Assembly (NCBI RefSeq): GCF_030466405.1
Contig: NZ_JAGGJF010000003.1
Coordinates: 1 to 64,000 of the forward strand
Direction: 5' to 3'
From: Pseudidiomarina terrestris
GTDB taxonomy: Bacteria > Pseudomonadota > Gammaproteobacteria > Enterobacterales > Alteromonadaceae
Length of the DNA: 64,000 nt
The notes beneath the pieces were generated by a model. It saw only the letters and a list, made by a program, of their open reading frames with translations. It was not told where the DNA came from and searched no databases. Shown here piece after piece: positions 46,420 to 53,978 of this stretch (position 1 is the first letter of the stretch; every line of letters starts with the position of its first letter). The position numbers were made by a program, and so were the translations under genes.

Positions 46420-47148
46420 ATGCAAGTTTTACAAGTAATTTCGTTACTACTCGACTACCCGAAAGTAGAGCTGCTCGAAGTCGTGCCCGAGTTACGAGCC
46501 ACGGTGCGTAACTCGGCACTGAGCAGCACCCAACAGCAAGCGCTGGAGGATTTTATTGTGCGTCGCACCAGCGGCGACGTCATGGACTGGCAGTCAGAAT
46601 ACGACAGCTTGTTTGAGCGTGGTCGTGCCTTGTCCTTGTTGTTGTTCGAACACGTTCACGGCGAGTCCCGTGATCGTGGCCAGGCAATGGTCGATTTAAT
46701 GCAGCAATATCAGCAGGCGGGCTTAGATATCGGCGTCAAGGAACTACCTGACTACATTCCGTTGTATCTGGAGTTTCTGGCGACCCAGGGCGATGACAAT
46801 GCCCGTGAAGGTTTGGCTGAAGTCGGTCACATCCTTGCGGTGCTGGCAGTGCGCCTGGAGCAAAGGGAAAGTGATTACGCCGAGTTGTTCCGAAGCTTGC
46901 TGGAGTTGTCGCAAGTCCAGGTCGATCTGGAAGATGTACGCGCTCAGGTTGAAAAAGAAAAGCGCGATGACACCCCGAAAGAGCTGGATAAAGTTTGGGA
47001 AGAAGAAATGGTGACCTTCACCGGAAATGACGCAACCAGTACTTGTCCGACGGCCCAAAGCCGGCCGGGCGAAGGTCAGCGGCGCGATCAGTATATTCCG
47101 TTGAATCTTGACCAGTTAAGTAACGTGAAAAACGCTGCGGATGCCTAA
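46420..47148 (+). CDS. narJ: Nitrate reductase assembly chaperone NarJ
   Basis: 242 residues. TorD/DmsD-type helical chaperone that holds apo-NarG until Mo-cofactor and FS0 insertion. Markers: LLDYPKVELLEVVPEL, LFEHVHGESRDRGQAMVDL and ELPDYIPLYLEFL. An acidic C-terminal tail (~175-242) is longer than the core. Starts 4 bases after narH. Confidence 0.94.
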   Translation: MQVLQVISLLLDYPKVELLEVVPELRATVRNSALSSTQQQALEDFIVRRTSGDVMDWQSEYDSLFERGRALSLLLFEHVHGESRDRGQAMVDLMQQYQQAGLDIGVKELPDYIPLYLEFLATQGDDNAREGLAEVGHILAVLAVRLEQRESDYAELFRSLLELSQVQVDLEDVRAQVEKEKRDDTPKELDKVWEEEMVTFTGNDATSTCPTAQSRPGEGQRRDQYIPLNLDQLSNVKNAADA

Positions 47149-47159
47149 GGAGCATGACC

Positions 47160-47849
47160 ATGAATTATTTAAATACGTTTTTCTTTGGTATCTACCCTTA
47201 CATCGCGCTGGCGGTAATGGTGATCGGTACCTGGATCCGCTATGACCGGGAGCAATTTACCTGGAAAACCAGTTCCAGTCAGATGCTTGAAAAAAAGCAG
47301 CTACGTCGCGGTAGTATCGCTTTCCATATCGGTATTTTGGCGATTTTTGTAGGCCACTTCGTGGGTTTATTGACCCCGTCCGAAGTCTGGTATGTATTGG
47401 GCATTAGTACCTCTGCCAAGCAAATTATTGCGATCGTGGCAGGTGGTATAGCCGGTGTGATTTGTTTTTACGGTCTGACGATCTTAATCGTGCGCCGTTT
47501 GAAGAATCCCCGTATTCGCGCCAACAGCAGCACTATGGATATCGCGATTCTGTTGTTGCTATACGCGCAACTGATCCTGGGCTTACTGTCGATTTTTGTT
47601 TCCCTCGACCACCTCGATGGTTCAACCATGGTGTTGTTGATGAGCTGGGCACAGAATACGCTGACCTTCGACGCGACTACAGCAGCAGCTGCGATGACGG
47701 ATGTACACTGGATCTTTAAGCTCCACGTTACCCTCGGCTTGACGATTTTCCTGGTGTTCCCATTCACCCGCCTGGTGCATATGCTCAGCGTACCTATGCA
47801 GTATCTGCGCCGTCAGCACCAGGTTGTGCGTCAGAAAGCGCCCCGCTAA
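47160..47849 (+). CDS. narI: Respiratory nitrate reductase gamma subunit NarI
   Basis: 229 residues from 47160 (GGAG at the right distance; an ATG 6 bases earlier is too close to it). Five membrane helices; haem b ligands fit the His in FHIGILAIFVGHFVGLL and in FKLHVTLGLTIFLVFPFTRLVHMLSVP. It oxidises quinol and hands electrons to NarH. Confidence 0.96.
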   Translation: MNYLNTFFFGIYPYIALAVMVIGTWIRYDREQFTWKTSSSQMLEKKQLRRGSIAFHIGILAIFVGHFVGLLTPSEVWYVLGISTSAKQIIAIVAGGIAGVICFYGLTILIVRRLKNPRIRANSSTMDIAILLLLYAQLILGLLSIFVSLDHLDGSTMVLLMSWAQNTLTFDATTAAAAMTDVHWIFKLHVTLGLTIFLVFPFTRLVHMLSVPMQYLRRQHQVVRQKAPR

Positions 47850-47859
47850 GGAGTAGAGC

Positions 47860-48627
47860 ATGATTCACGTAAATGACATTGCCATCGACGAAAAAGCGAT
47901 TCTCGCGGAAATGCAGTATCATCCTGCGGATAGTCAGCAAGGAGCGATGCTAAAAGCCGCCGAGTCGTTAGTGATTGGTGAGTTATTTCGCCAGCGTGCA
48001 GCCGAACTTGGGCTGCACGTTAAGGACGAAATGAATGACGCCAGTGACGATGACTTTCTGGCCGCGCTGATCGACCGCGAAGTTGCGATTCCTGAAGCGG
48101 ACGAAGCAGCTTGTGCGACATACTACCAACAGAACCCGGAGCGTTTTACCACCTCGCCGTTGTTGGAAGTACGGCACATTTTGCTCGCTGCCGCGCCTGA
48201 AGACGAATTGGATCGGGTCAATGGCAAGATGATGGCTGAGCAGATTATAAAGCAGTTGCATGAAGGCGATGACTTTGGCCGTCTGGCACAAAAGCATTCA
48301 GCATGCCCTTCAAACGCAACGGCAGGTAGTCTTGGCCAGATTAGCCGTGGCCAAACTGTGGCAGAATTTGAACGTCAGGTATTTACCGCCGAGGTTGGCT
48401 TAATGCCGCATCCGGTAGAGACGCGTTATGGTTTGCATGTAGTTTGGGTCGATCGCAAAATCGAAGGCAAACAATTGCCGTTTGCAGCAGTGAAAGACAA
48501 AATCGCCGCCTACCTGAACGAAAAAGTAGAACGAAAAGCTGTCGCACAGTACATCCATACTTTGATTCAGGATGCCGAGATCAAAGGCTTTGACTTCGCG
48601 GTATCGGATTCACCGTTGTTACAGTAA
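47860..48627 (+). CDS. PpiC-type parvulin peptidyl-prolyl isomerase of the nar operon
   Basis: 255 residues, AAGGAG upstream, 10 bases after narI. Helical N part (~1-100) then a parvulin domain (~105-205): LEVRHILLAAAPED, FGRLAQKHSACPSNATAGSLGQISRGQTVAEFE and GLMPHPVETRYGLHVVWVDRK. No signal peptide, so cytoplasmic, like the NarI-linked PpiC of P. aeruginosa. Probably helps fold NarG or NarH (inference). Confidence 0.9.
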   Translation: MIHVNDIAIDEKAILAEMQYHPADSQQGAMLKAAESLVIGELFRQRAAELGLHVKDEMNDASDDDFLAALIDREVAIPEADEAACATYYQQNPERFTTSPLLEVRHILLAAAPEDELDRVNGKMMAEQIIKQLHEGDDFGRLAQKHSACPSNATAGSLGQISRGQTVAEFERQVFTAEVGLMPHPVETRYGLHVVWVDRKIEGKQLPFAAVKDKIAAYLNEKVERKAVAQYIHTLIQDAEIKGFDFAVSDSPLLQ

Positions 48628-48680
48628 CGCTGGAATAACGCTTTACTGGCTCATGCCTGTACCCTTCGCTCCTGAAGAAC

Positions 48681-48706
48681 ACCGATCAGTGCAATAACTG
48701 GTCGGT
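48681..48706 (+). terminator. Possible hairpin terminator after the nar operon
   Basis: ACCGATCAGT / ACTGGTCGGT with a 6-base loop lies between the ppiC-type gene and the convergent fic gene. The stem is good (one G-T pair), but what follows is GGTTTGGTGG rather than a real T tract, so termination may need Rho. Confidence 0.45.
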
Positions 48707-48724
48707 GGTTTGGTGGTAAATCGT

Positions 48725-49807
48725 TTAAGCTGAGGTCATGAGTCTCATCAGGCGAGGGTTTACAAATAGCTTCTCCTTACCTGAAGTTACTTCTTCTAAT
48801 ATGCCAATTTCAACGAGCTGTTTAAGGTAAACAGAAGCGGTTTGACGCTTGGCAATATCGCGTTCCACCAGGTTACTAATTCGACAGTACGGTTGCTCAA
48901 AAATGACTTGGACAAGCTCATAACTGTATATTTTCGGTAATTGTTCGCGAATAGTGTGAGCAGTCTGCTCCATTAACGATCGAACAGCGGAGATTTTCTC
49001 ACATGTCCAAAGAGAAGTTTGCTCAACACCGCGCAACATGAATACAAGCCAGTCTTGCCAGTTTTGCTGCTGAGTCACTTGGTTCAGTAATCGATAGTAA
49101 TCTTGCTTGTGCGCAACAATGTAGCGGCTAAGGTACAATATCGGCAGTGTTAAAAGCTTTTGCTCAATCAAGTAGAGGACATTTAGGATTCTGCCCGTAC
49201 GCCCGTTGCCATCATAGAAGGGGTGAATTGCTTCAAACTGGTAGTGGCTCACCGCCATTTTTATGAGCGGATCGATAGAATCGTTCTCATGGAGAAACTG
49301 CTCCCAGTTACTTAGTAAATCGCGAATGACCTGTTCGCCTGCCGGTGGTGTATAAATCACCTCGTTCGTTGTTTGATTACCAATAATGGTGCCTGGTAAT
49401 TTCCGCAATTCCATCGCATTATTCTTCAATGTGCTACACACTTCGATGGCCGTTGTGGTACATAGAGGTTTGTGCTCTAGTTGCATGAAGCCTTGATAGA
49501 GCGCTGTTCGATAACGAAGTGCTTCTTTGGTTGCTTGATCAGCGCCACTGTCTTGTTGTGCATATCGAAAGAGCTGATCCGTTGTGGTGACAATATTTTC
49601 AATTTTCGAACTGTCTTTTGCTTCCAGAAGAGGAAGCAAATTGATGAGCATACTTTGATTAGGGAGCAGCGATCCAGCTTGTTTCAATTCGGCAAGCGCA
49701 GCGCGAGCGGAGATGCATGCTTTCAATACATCGTGCGTTTCGATGAGCTCCAATTCTGGTGGTAACTCAGGCAAATTGTTATAGGGTTGGTTAGCTTGCC
49801 AAGTCAT
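48725..49807 (-). CDS. Fic-family protein (class II, self-inhibited AMP transferase type)
   Basis: 360 residues from 49807 (GGAG 9 bases before; a GTG at 49834 is possible). The active site is HPFYDGNGRTGRILN (~207-221) with catalytic His. The N part has the inhibitory motif SSKIEN (~69-74), i.e. (S/T)-x-x-x-E-(G/N), whose Glu blocks ATP. A winged-helix C domain (~290-355, FEQPYCRISNLVERDIAKRQTASVYLKQL) suits DNA binding and autoregulation. It likely AMPylates a protein; target unknown. No adjacent antitoxin gene; the flanking DNA repeats at 49827-49914 look like its operator. Confidence 0.87.
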   Translation of the reverse strand: MTWQANQPYNNLPELPPELELIETHDVLKACISARAALAELKQAGSLLPNQSMLINLLPLLEAKDSSKIENIVTTTDQLFRYAQQDSGADQATKEALRYRTALYQGFMQLEHKPLCTTTAIEVCSTLKNNAMELRKLPGTIIGNQTTNEVIYTPPAGEQVIRDLLSNWEQFLHENDSIDPLIKMAVSHYQFEAIHPFYDGNGRTGRILNVLYLIEQKLLTLPILYLSRYIVAHKQDYYRLLNQVTQQQNWQDWLVFMLRGVEQTSLWTCEKISAVRSLMEQTAHTIREQLPKIYSYELVQVIFEQPYCRISNLVERDIAKRQTASVYLKQLVEIGILEEVTSGKEKLFVNPRLMRLMTSA

Positions 49808-49826
49808 GTTTAAATACTCCCAAAAT

Positions 49827-49914
49827 TTCGACACGTTGTGATATTGGTTGTAGTGTATGTCGATTCTATCGACACGACAAGTTTATGTGTCGATTAAATA
49901 GCTTTTTATCGACA
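49827..49914. repeat. TGTCGAT/ATCGACA inverted-repeat array between fic and tpm
   Basis: Two perfect inverted pairs: TGTCGAT (49858-49864) with ATCGACA (49868-49874), 3-base spacer, and TGTCGAT (49888-49894) with ATCGACA (49908-49914), 13-base spacer. A fifth, one-mismatch copy TTCGACA is at 49827-49833, 20 bases before the fic start. The array fills the divergent promoter gap and is probably an operator, perhaps for the winged-helix domain of Fic itself. Confidence 0.75.
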
Positions 49915-49954
49915 TGAAGGGTGCTGCAGTCGTACCTAGTTACGGAGGTTTTTT

Positions 49955-50593
49955 ATGGAACACAACTTCTGGCATCAACGCTGGCAACAGCAGCAAATTG
50001 GCTTTCACCGCGACGCTTTTCATGAATTATTAACGGCTTACTTTCCCAAAGCATTAGCAAGCGGACGGGTTTTAGTACCCTTATGCGGTAAGTCGAAAGA
50101 CATGCTCTGGTTGCTTGATGAGGGCTATCAAGTTTTTGGTATTGAGCTGAGCGAGCTCGCTGTACAGGCTTTCTTCCAGGAGAACCAGCTGCAGCCAGTA
50201 GTGCAACAGCGTGGCAAATTTACCGAATACGCGATAGATGAACTGGTGATTTGGGTCGGTGATGTCTTCGATCTCTCGGTGGAAGACCTTGCCAATGTCG
50301 ATGGTTGGTACGATCGCGCTGCGCTGGTGGCACTGCCTGAGAGTTTACGGTCGGATTATGTGGAGTTACTAAAACACAAGCTGCCGCGCGGCAGTAAAGG
50401 TCTGCTGATCACGGTGGAGTACCCGCAGGGGTTTCGCCAGGGGCCACCCTTTTCGATACCAGAAGATGAGGTCGTTGCTGGCTTTGAGACCCGTTTCAGG
50501 ATCAAACCTCTGGCGCGGGTACCGGGCATGGTCAATAATGAAACGCCAGCTGATAATCCGGTCACCGAGCAGGCCTATCTACTCTATGACTAG
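49955..50593 (+). CDS. tpm: Thiopurine S-methyltransferase
   Basis: 212 residues, CGGAGG upstream. SAM-binding block RVLVPLCGKSKDMLWLLDEGYQVFGIELSELAV (~38-70) and the N-terminal FWHQRWQQQQIGFH are family signatures; VDGWYDRAALVALP lies near residue 115. In bacteria the enzyme methylates thiopurines and, in some, tellurite or selenite. The stop overlaps the convergent small gene by 4 bases. Confidence 0.92.
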   Translation: MEHNFWHQRWQQQQIGFHRDAFHELLTAYFPKALASGRVLVPLCGKSKDMLWLLDEGYQVFGIELSELAVQAFFQENQLQPVVQQRGKFTEYAIDELVIWVGDVFDLSVEDLANVDGWYDRAALVALPESLRSDYVELLKHKLPRGSKGLLITVEYPQGFRQGPPFSIPEDEVVAGFETRFRIKPLARVPGMVNNETPADNPVTEQAYLLYD

Positions 50594-50889
50594 TCATCTT
50601 TAATCAGGTCATTGCGTTTCAAAACCTTGAGGGTGCGGCGCGCGAGCTTTTCCAGAAAGGCTAAATCGGAAAGGGTTGGCACTGCGGTTTCGTTATCGAG
50701 ATCGACTTGCCATTGGCTGACTTCAGTGTCGAGCATCTCCATCATTTTCTTGGAGCAGCCACGGCAGATACCCTGACACATATCAGCTTCTTTCAGACCG
50801 AAAGGAATGTTGCTGCGGATGGTATCGAGGAGTGTCTGCATTGCGACAAGAGTGTTGGGCTTGCGTTGACCGCGAATGACTTCAGACAT
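50590..50889 (-). CDS. Small CxxxCxxC protein next to norZ, function unknown
   Basis: 99 residues from 50889 behind GGAGG. Not recognised. The centre holds DMCQGICRGCSKKMMEML (~38-55), a C-x3-C-x2-C motif that could bind metal or an Fe-S cluster; the rest is charged and helical, ending LKVLKRNDLIKDD. No signal peptide or membrane helix. It starts only 13 bases past the T run of the norZ terminator, so it is made by readthrough or from a promoter inside norZ. A role in NO or redox handling is a guess from position. Confidence 0.7.
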   Translation of the reverse strand: MSEVIRGQRKPNTLVAMQTLLDTIRSNIPFGLKEADMCQGICRGCSKKMMEMLDTEVSQWQVDLDNETAVPTLSDLAFLEKLARRTLKVLKRNDLIKDD

Positions 50890-50901
50890 ACTTACCTCCA
50901 T

Positions 50902-50938
50902 AAAAAAGGGAGGGCACCTGGAGAACGTGCACCTCCCT
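50902..50938 (-). terminator. Terminator between norZ and the small CxxxCxxC gene
   Basis: Reading the minus strand: GGGAGGTGCAC, a short loop, GTGCCCTCCC, then TTTTTT. A strong Rho-independent terminator with a one-base bulge in the stem, placed 14 bases after the norZ stop. Confidence 0.85.
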
Positions 50939-50951
50939 ACAACGAGAAATC

Positions 50952-53222
50952 TTAGTTTTGTTCGGCAACAACCCCTTCTGGTTGTCCCTGTTTACCCCAT
51001 AGGCCAGCGACAACTTGCCAGCTGATGGACAGCGCCCCCACGATGAAGACCACGTCGCCGACCGTACGCACCCAGCGCAGTCCTTCTAGCAGTGGCTGCT
51101 GCATAAAGGCTTCACTGCGGGCATACCAGAGTCCTTCTGATGCTGCAGCATGAAACTGAATGAAGCCGATGGGGAGCAAGCTGGTAAAGAGCATGAGACC
51201 CAGGCCGATGTTCATCCACCAAAAGGCTGTACTCATCAGTTTGTCGTTGAGTACCAGATGAGGGCGAATGTAGCGCAAGATTAGCATGACGAAACCGAGC
51301 GCAAGGAAGCCATAGACGCCAAACAGTGCTGCATGAGCGTGCGTTGGTGTGGTATTCAGACCTTGCACGTAGTAGAGCGAGATGGGCGGGTTGATCATAA
51401 AGCCAAGTACACCAGCGCCTAACATATTCCAAAAGGCGACCGCGACAAAACACATCAGGGGCCACTTCAGGCGTTGCATCCAAACCGCTTTCTTCTGCAG
51501 GCTCCAGTTTTCCCAGGCTTCATAACCAAGCACGATAAGTGGAACCACTTCCAACGCACTGAAGGTTGCGCCGACGGCCATGACCGGCGTGGTGGTGCCT
51601 GAAAAATACAAGTGGTGGAAAGTACCCGGAACACCACCGAGCATAAACAATGATGCTGAGGCGAGTGCGGCAGCCGTGGCCATGCGCCGGGACACCAGCC
51701 CCATGCTATGGAAAATAAATGCTAGTGCGGCGGTGGCAAAGACCTCAAAGAAACCTTCAACCCAAAGGTGGACAATCCACCAGCGCCAGTATTCCATGAT
51801 GGAGATGTGGGTGCGCTCACCGTACGCGAAGCCGGCCCCATAAAACAAACCAATGGCGACCACAGAGGCAGTAAATAACGCCAGTAAGTTCTTATCACCT
51901 TCTTGTTTAAAGGCGCCTGCGACACAACGCATCATCAGGACCAGCCAGAATACGATGCCAACAAACTTACCAATCTGCCAGAGACGACCAAGGTCGACGT
52001 ATTCGTACCCCTGATGGCCGAGCCAGAAATTTAGATGCTCGGGCATGATTTGGGCGATGGCAAGGAAGCTACCAACGAAGGTACCCGCAACCACTACAAC
52101 CAGGGCCCAAAACAGAATATCGACGCCAAGTTTCTGATATTTTGGATCTTTACCACCGTTGATAATGGGCGCCAGAAACAGGCCGGCGGCCAGGAAGCCT
52201 GTGGCAATCCAGAACAGCGATGCCTGAATATGCCAGGTACGCACCAAGCTGTAAGGGAACCACTTGGAGATTTCGATACCGTAAAATTCTTGTCCCTCAA
52301 CCGTATAATGTGCAGTGACACCACCGAGCAGGACTTGCACGGTGAACAGCGCCACCACGATAAATAGGTACTTGCCGAGCGATTTCTGTGACGGGGTAAG
52401 TTTTACCCGGCTGATCGGATCCTGTTGTGGCACTTCGATGTCTTCCTCATCATGTTGACGAAGGAAGGCCCAGGCCCAAATCAGACCACCAACGCCGGCA
52501 ATCAGCAGGATCACGCTGACAATGGACCAGATAATATTTTCTGGGCTTGGAGTATTGTCAATCAATGGCTCGTGCGGCCAGTTGTTGGTATAGGTGATGT
52601 CAGCTCCGGGACGTTCAGTCGAGGCTGCCCATGCGGTCCAAAAGAAAAACTCGGCCATGCGCTCGCGCCGCTCAAGCTTGGGCAGAGTATTCTCTTTCAT
52701 GGCATAACTTTCGCGGGTACTGCGCAGTTCCGCATCATCGCTGAATAAACGTATGTAATAATCGGCGGTCTGTTGAATCGCTTGCACACGACGGGGATCC
52801 AACACTGCTTCATCCAGCAGCGCATCGTAGGTATTGGTACGATAAGCCTGTTTCAGCTCGAATTGCAGCTGATTCTGCTGCGCGGGAGTTAAGTCGGCAT
52901 AATCAGCGGCAAATACTTCAGCTGCAGCGATATTTAGCCACGCGACAAGTTCACGGTGCAACCAATCTGCAGTCCAGTCTGGTGCCTGATAAGCACCATG
53001 CCCCCAAATTGAGCCTAACTGCATACCACCCACAGATTGCCAGGCCGTTTGCCCATCAAGAATAGAGTCCTCCGTCATTAAGGTCTGTCCGTTCGTGGTA
53101 ACGAACTTCCCTGGAATGGGCGGAGCCTCTCGATACACTTCGTTGCCGAAGTACCCCAAAATACCGAACGTAATGGCAAGCACTGCAATCAGCGTCCACC
53201 ATAGTTTTTTGTAACCGGCCAT
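50952..53222 (-). CDS. norZ: Quinol-dependent nitric oxide reductase (qNOR)
   Basis: 756 residues, the length of single-chain qNOR (NorZ/NorB). It reduces 2 NO to N2O with electrons from quinol in the inner membrane. After one N-terminal helix comes a periplasmic cytochrome-c-like fold without haem (~40-230), then a 12-helix NorB domain. Haem/FeB ligands: VRTWHIQASLFW, HLWVEGFFEVFATA, GTFHHLYFSGTTTPVMAVG. With NarG but no nitrite reductase here, its job is likely clearing NO or completing a pathway coded elsewhere. Confidence 0.95.
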   Translation of the reverse strand: MAGYKKLWWTLIAVLAITFGILGYFGNEVYREAPPIPGKFVTTNGQTLMTEDSILDGQTAWQSVGGMQLGSIWGHGAYQAPDWTADWLHRELVAWLNIAAAEVFAADYADLTPAQQNQLQFELKQAYRTNTYDALLDEAVLDPRRVQAIQQTADYYIRLFSDDAELRSTRESYAMKENTLPKLERRERMAEFFFWTAWAASTERPGADITYTNNWPHEPLIDNTPSPENIIWSIVSVILLIAGVGGLIWAWAFLRQHDEEDIEVPQQDPISRVKLTPSQKSLGKYLFIVVALFTVQVLLGGVTAHYTVEGQEFYGIEISKWFPYSLVRTWHIQASLFWIATGFLAAGLFLAPIINGGKDPKYQKLGVDILFWALVVVVAGTFVGSFLAIAQIMPEHLNFWLGHQGYEYVDLGRLWQIGKFVGIVFWLVLMMRCVAGAFKQEGDKNLLALFTASVVAIGLFYGAGFAYGERTHISIMEYWRWWIVHLWVEGFFEVFATAALAFIFHSMGLVSRRMATAAALASASLFMLGGVPGTFHHLYFSGTTTPVMAVGATFSALEVVPLIVLGYEAWENWSLQKKAVWMQRLKWPLMCFVAVAFWNMLGAGVLGFMINPPISLYYVQGLNTTPTHAHAALFGVYGFLALGFVMLILRYIRPHLVLNDKLMSTAFWWMNIGLGLMLFTSLLPIGFIQFHAAASEGLWYARSEAFMQQPLLEGLRWVRTVGDVVFIVGALSISWQVVAGLWGKQGQPEGVVAEQN

Positions 53223-53391
53223 ACATCACCTATTTGTTATTGAGTCATCACAGGTAATATTGCAATTCCCTTGCCAACTTATTAAGGCACTGTTTTTGCT
53301 CGAATATAGTTGCTGGATGGGTGAAAAAGACCCAGCCTATTTCCGGGTGAATCGGCCCTCCGGGGTCGTAACTACCCAGCCCGCCATTTTA

Positions 53392-53405
53392 TTGATCCTG
53401 ATCAA
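53392..53405 (+). promoter_or_regulatory. FNR box before nrdG
   Basis: TTGATCCTGATCAA is a perfect TTGAT-N4-ATCAA FNR/ANR site in the 264-base norZ-nrdG gap. With the centre at 53398.5, a start near 53440 has TAGGCT (53427-53432) as -10, the class II spacing; nrdG begins at 53487. It is 170 bases from norZ and could also act there. Confidence 0.8.
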
Positions 53406-53486
53406 CGCAAATCCAGTGTCTTGCTCTAGGCTAAAACACAATATCTAGTGCCTTACGTTCATTCATAACACCATATAGGCGATACG

Positions 53487-53960
53487 ATGCGATTCAATGC
53501 GAAAGACATTGTGTTTCAGGAGGTTCCCGGCGAAGTCGCGCTGGCCTATACCATCACCGGTTGTACCGTGGGTTGTAAGGGCTGTCATAGCGTCGATAGC
53601 TGGCCTGCGGAGCGGGGACAGCAGTTAACACTGCAAAGCTTTACGAATGAACTCGATCGCTACGCTGGACTTATCACTGCGGTGTTGTTCTTAGGCGGTG
53701 AATGGCATCAGGACGCCTTAATAGAACTGTTAGATGAGGCAATTAGCAGGGGCCTGCGCACCTGTCTCTACACTGGATTAGAAACCGTACCGGCGCTGGT
53801 GCAACGGCGCCTTACTTATTTGAAAACCGGGCCATGGCGGGCTGAATGTGGCGGTTTAACAAGTGCCACAACGAATCAGAGGTTTTACGACCTGCGCTCG
53901 GGGAAAGTTCTTAACGCTCTATTCTGCCCCGACTTTATTGACTGCGAATTAGTGAACTAA
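53487..53960 (+). CDS. nrdG: Anaerobic ribonucleotide reductase activating protein NrdG
   Basis: 157 residues. Radical SAM activase; the cluster motif is CTVGCKGC (~27-34), shaped C-x3-C-x2-C, followed by HSVDSW as in the NrdG family. It makes the glycyl radical on NrdD. Placed before nrdD with an 18-base gap, the reverse of the E. coli order. Confidence 0.9.
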   Translation: MRFNAKDIVFQEVPGEVALAYTITGCTVGCKGCHSVDSWPAERGQQLTLQSFTNELDRYAGLITAVLFLGGEWHQDALIELLDEAISRGLRTCLYTGLETVPALVQRRLTYLKTGPWRAECGGLTSATTNQRFYDLRSGKVLNALFCPDFIDCELVN

Positions 53961-53978
53961 AACAGAAGGACAACAACA

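Noticed and set aside
48712-48718. GGTGGTA heptamer resembling a NarL half-site
   Set aside because: It lies between two convergent gene ends, so it is not in promoter position and has no inverted partner.
48725-49914. Fic toxin-antitoxin module or mobile defence island
   Set aside because: There is no antitoxin gene, and the inhibitory motif is inside the protein. Flanking genes are ordinary and no integrase, IS or att repeat is seen.
53260-53448. Short open frame in the norZ-nrdG gap
   Set aside because: It covers the FNR box and promoter, has no ribosome site and shows no family resemblance.
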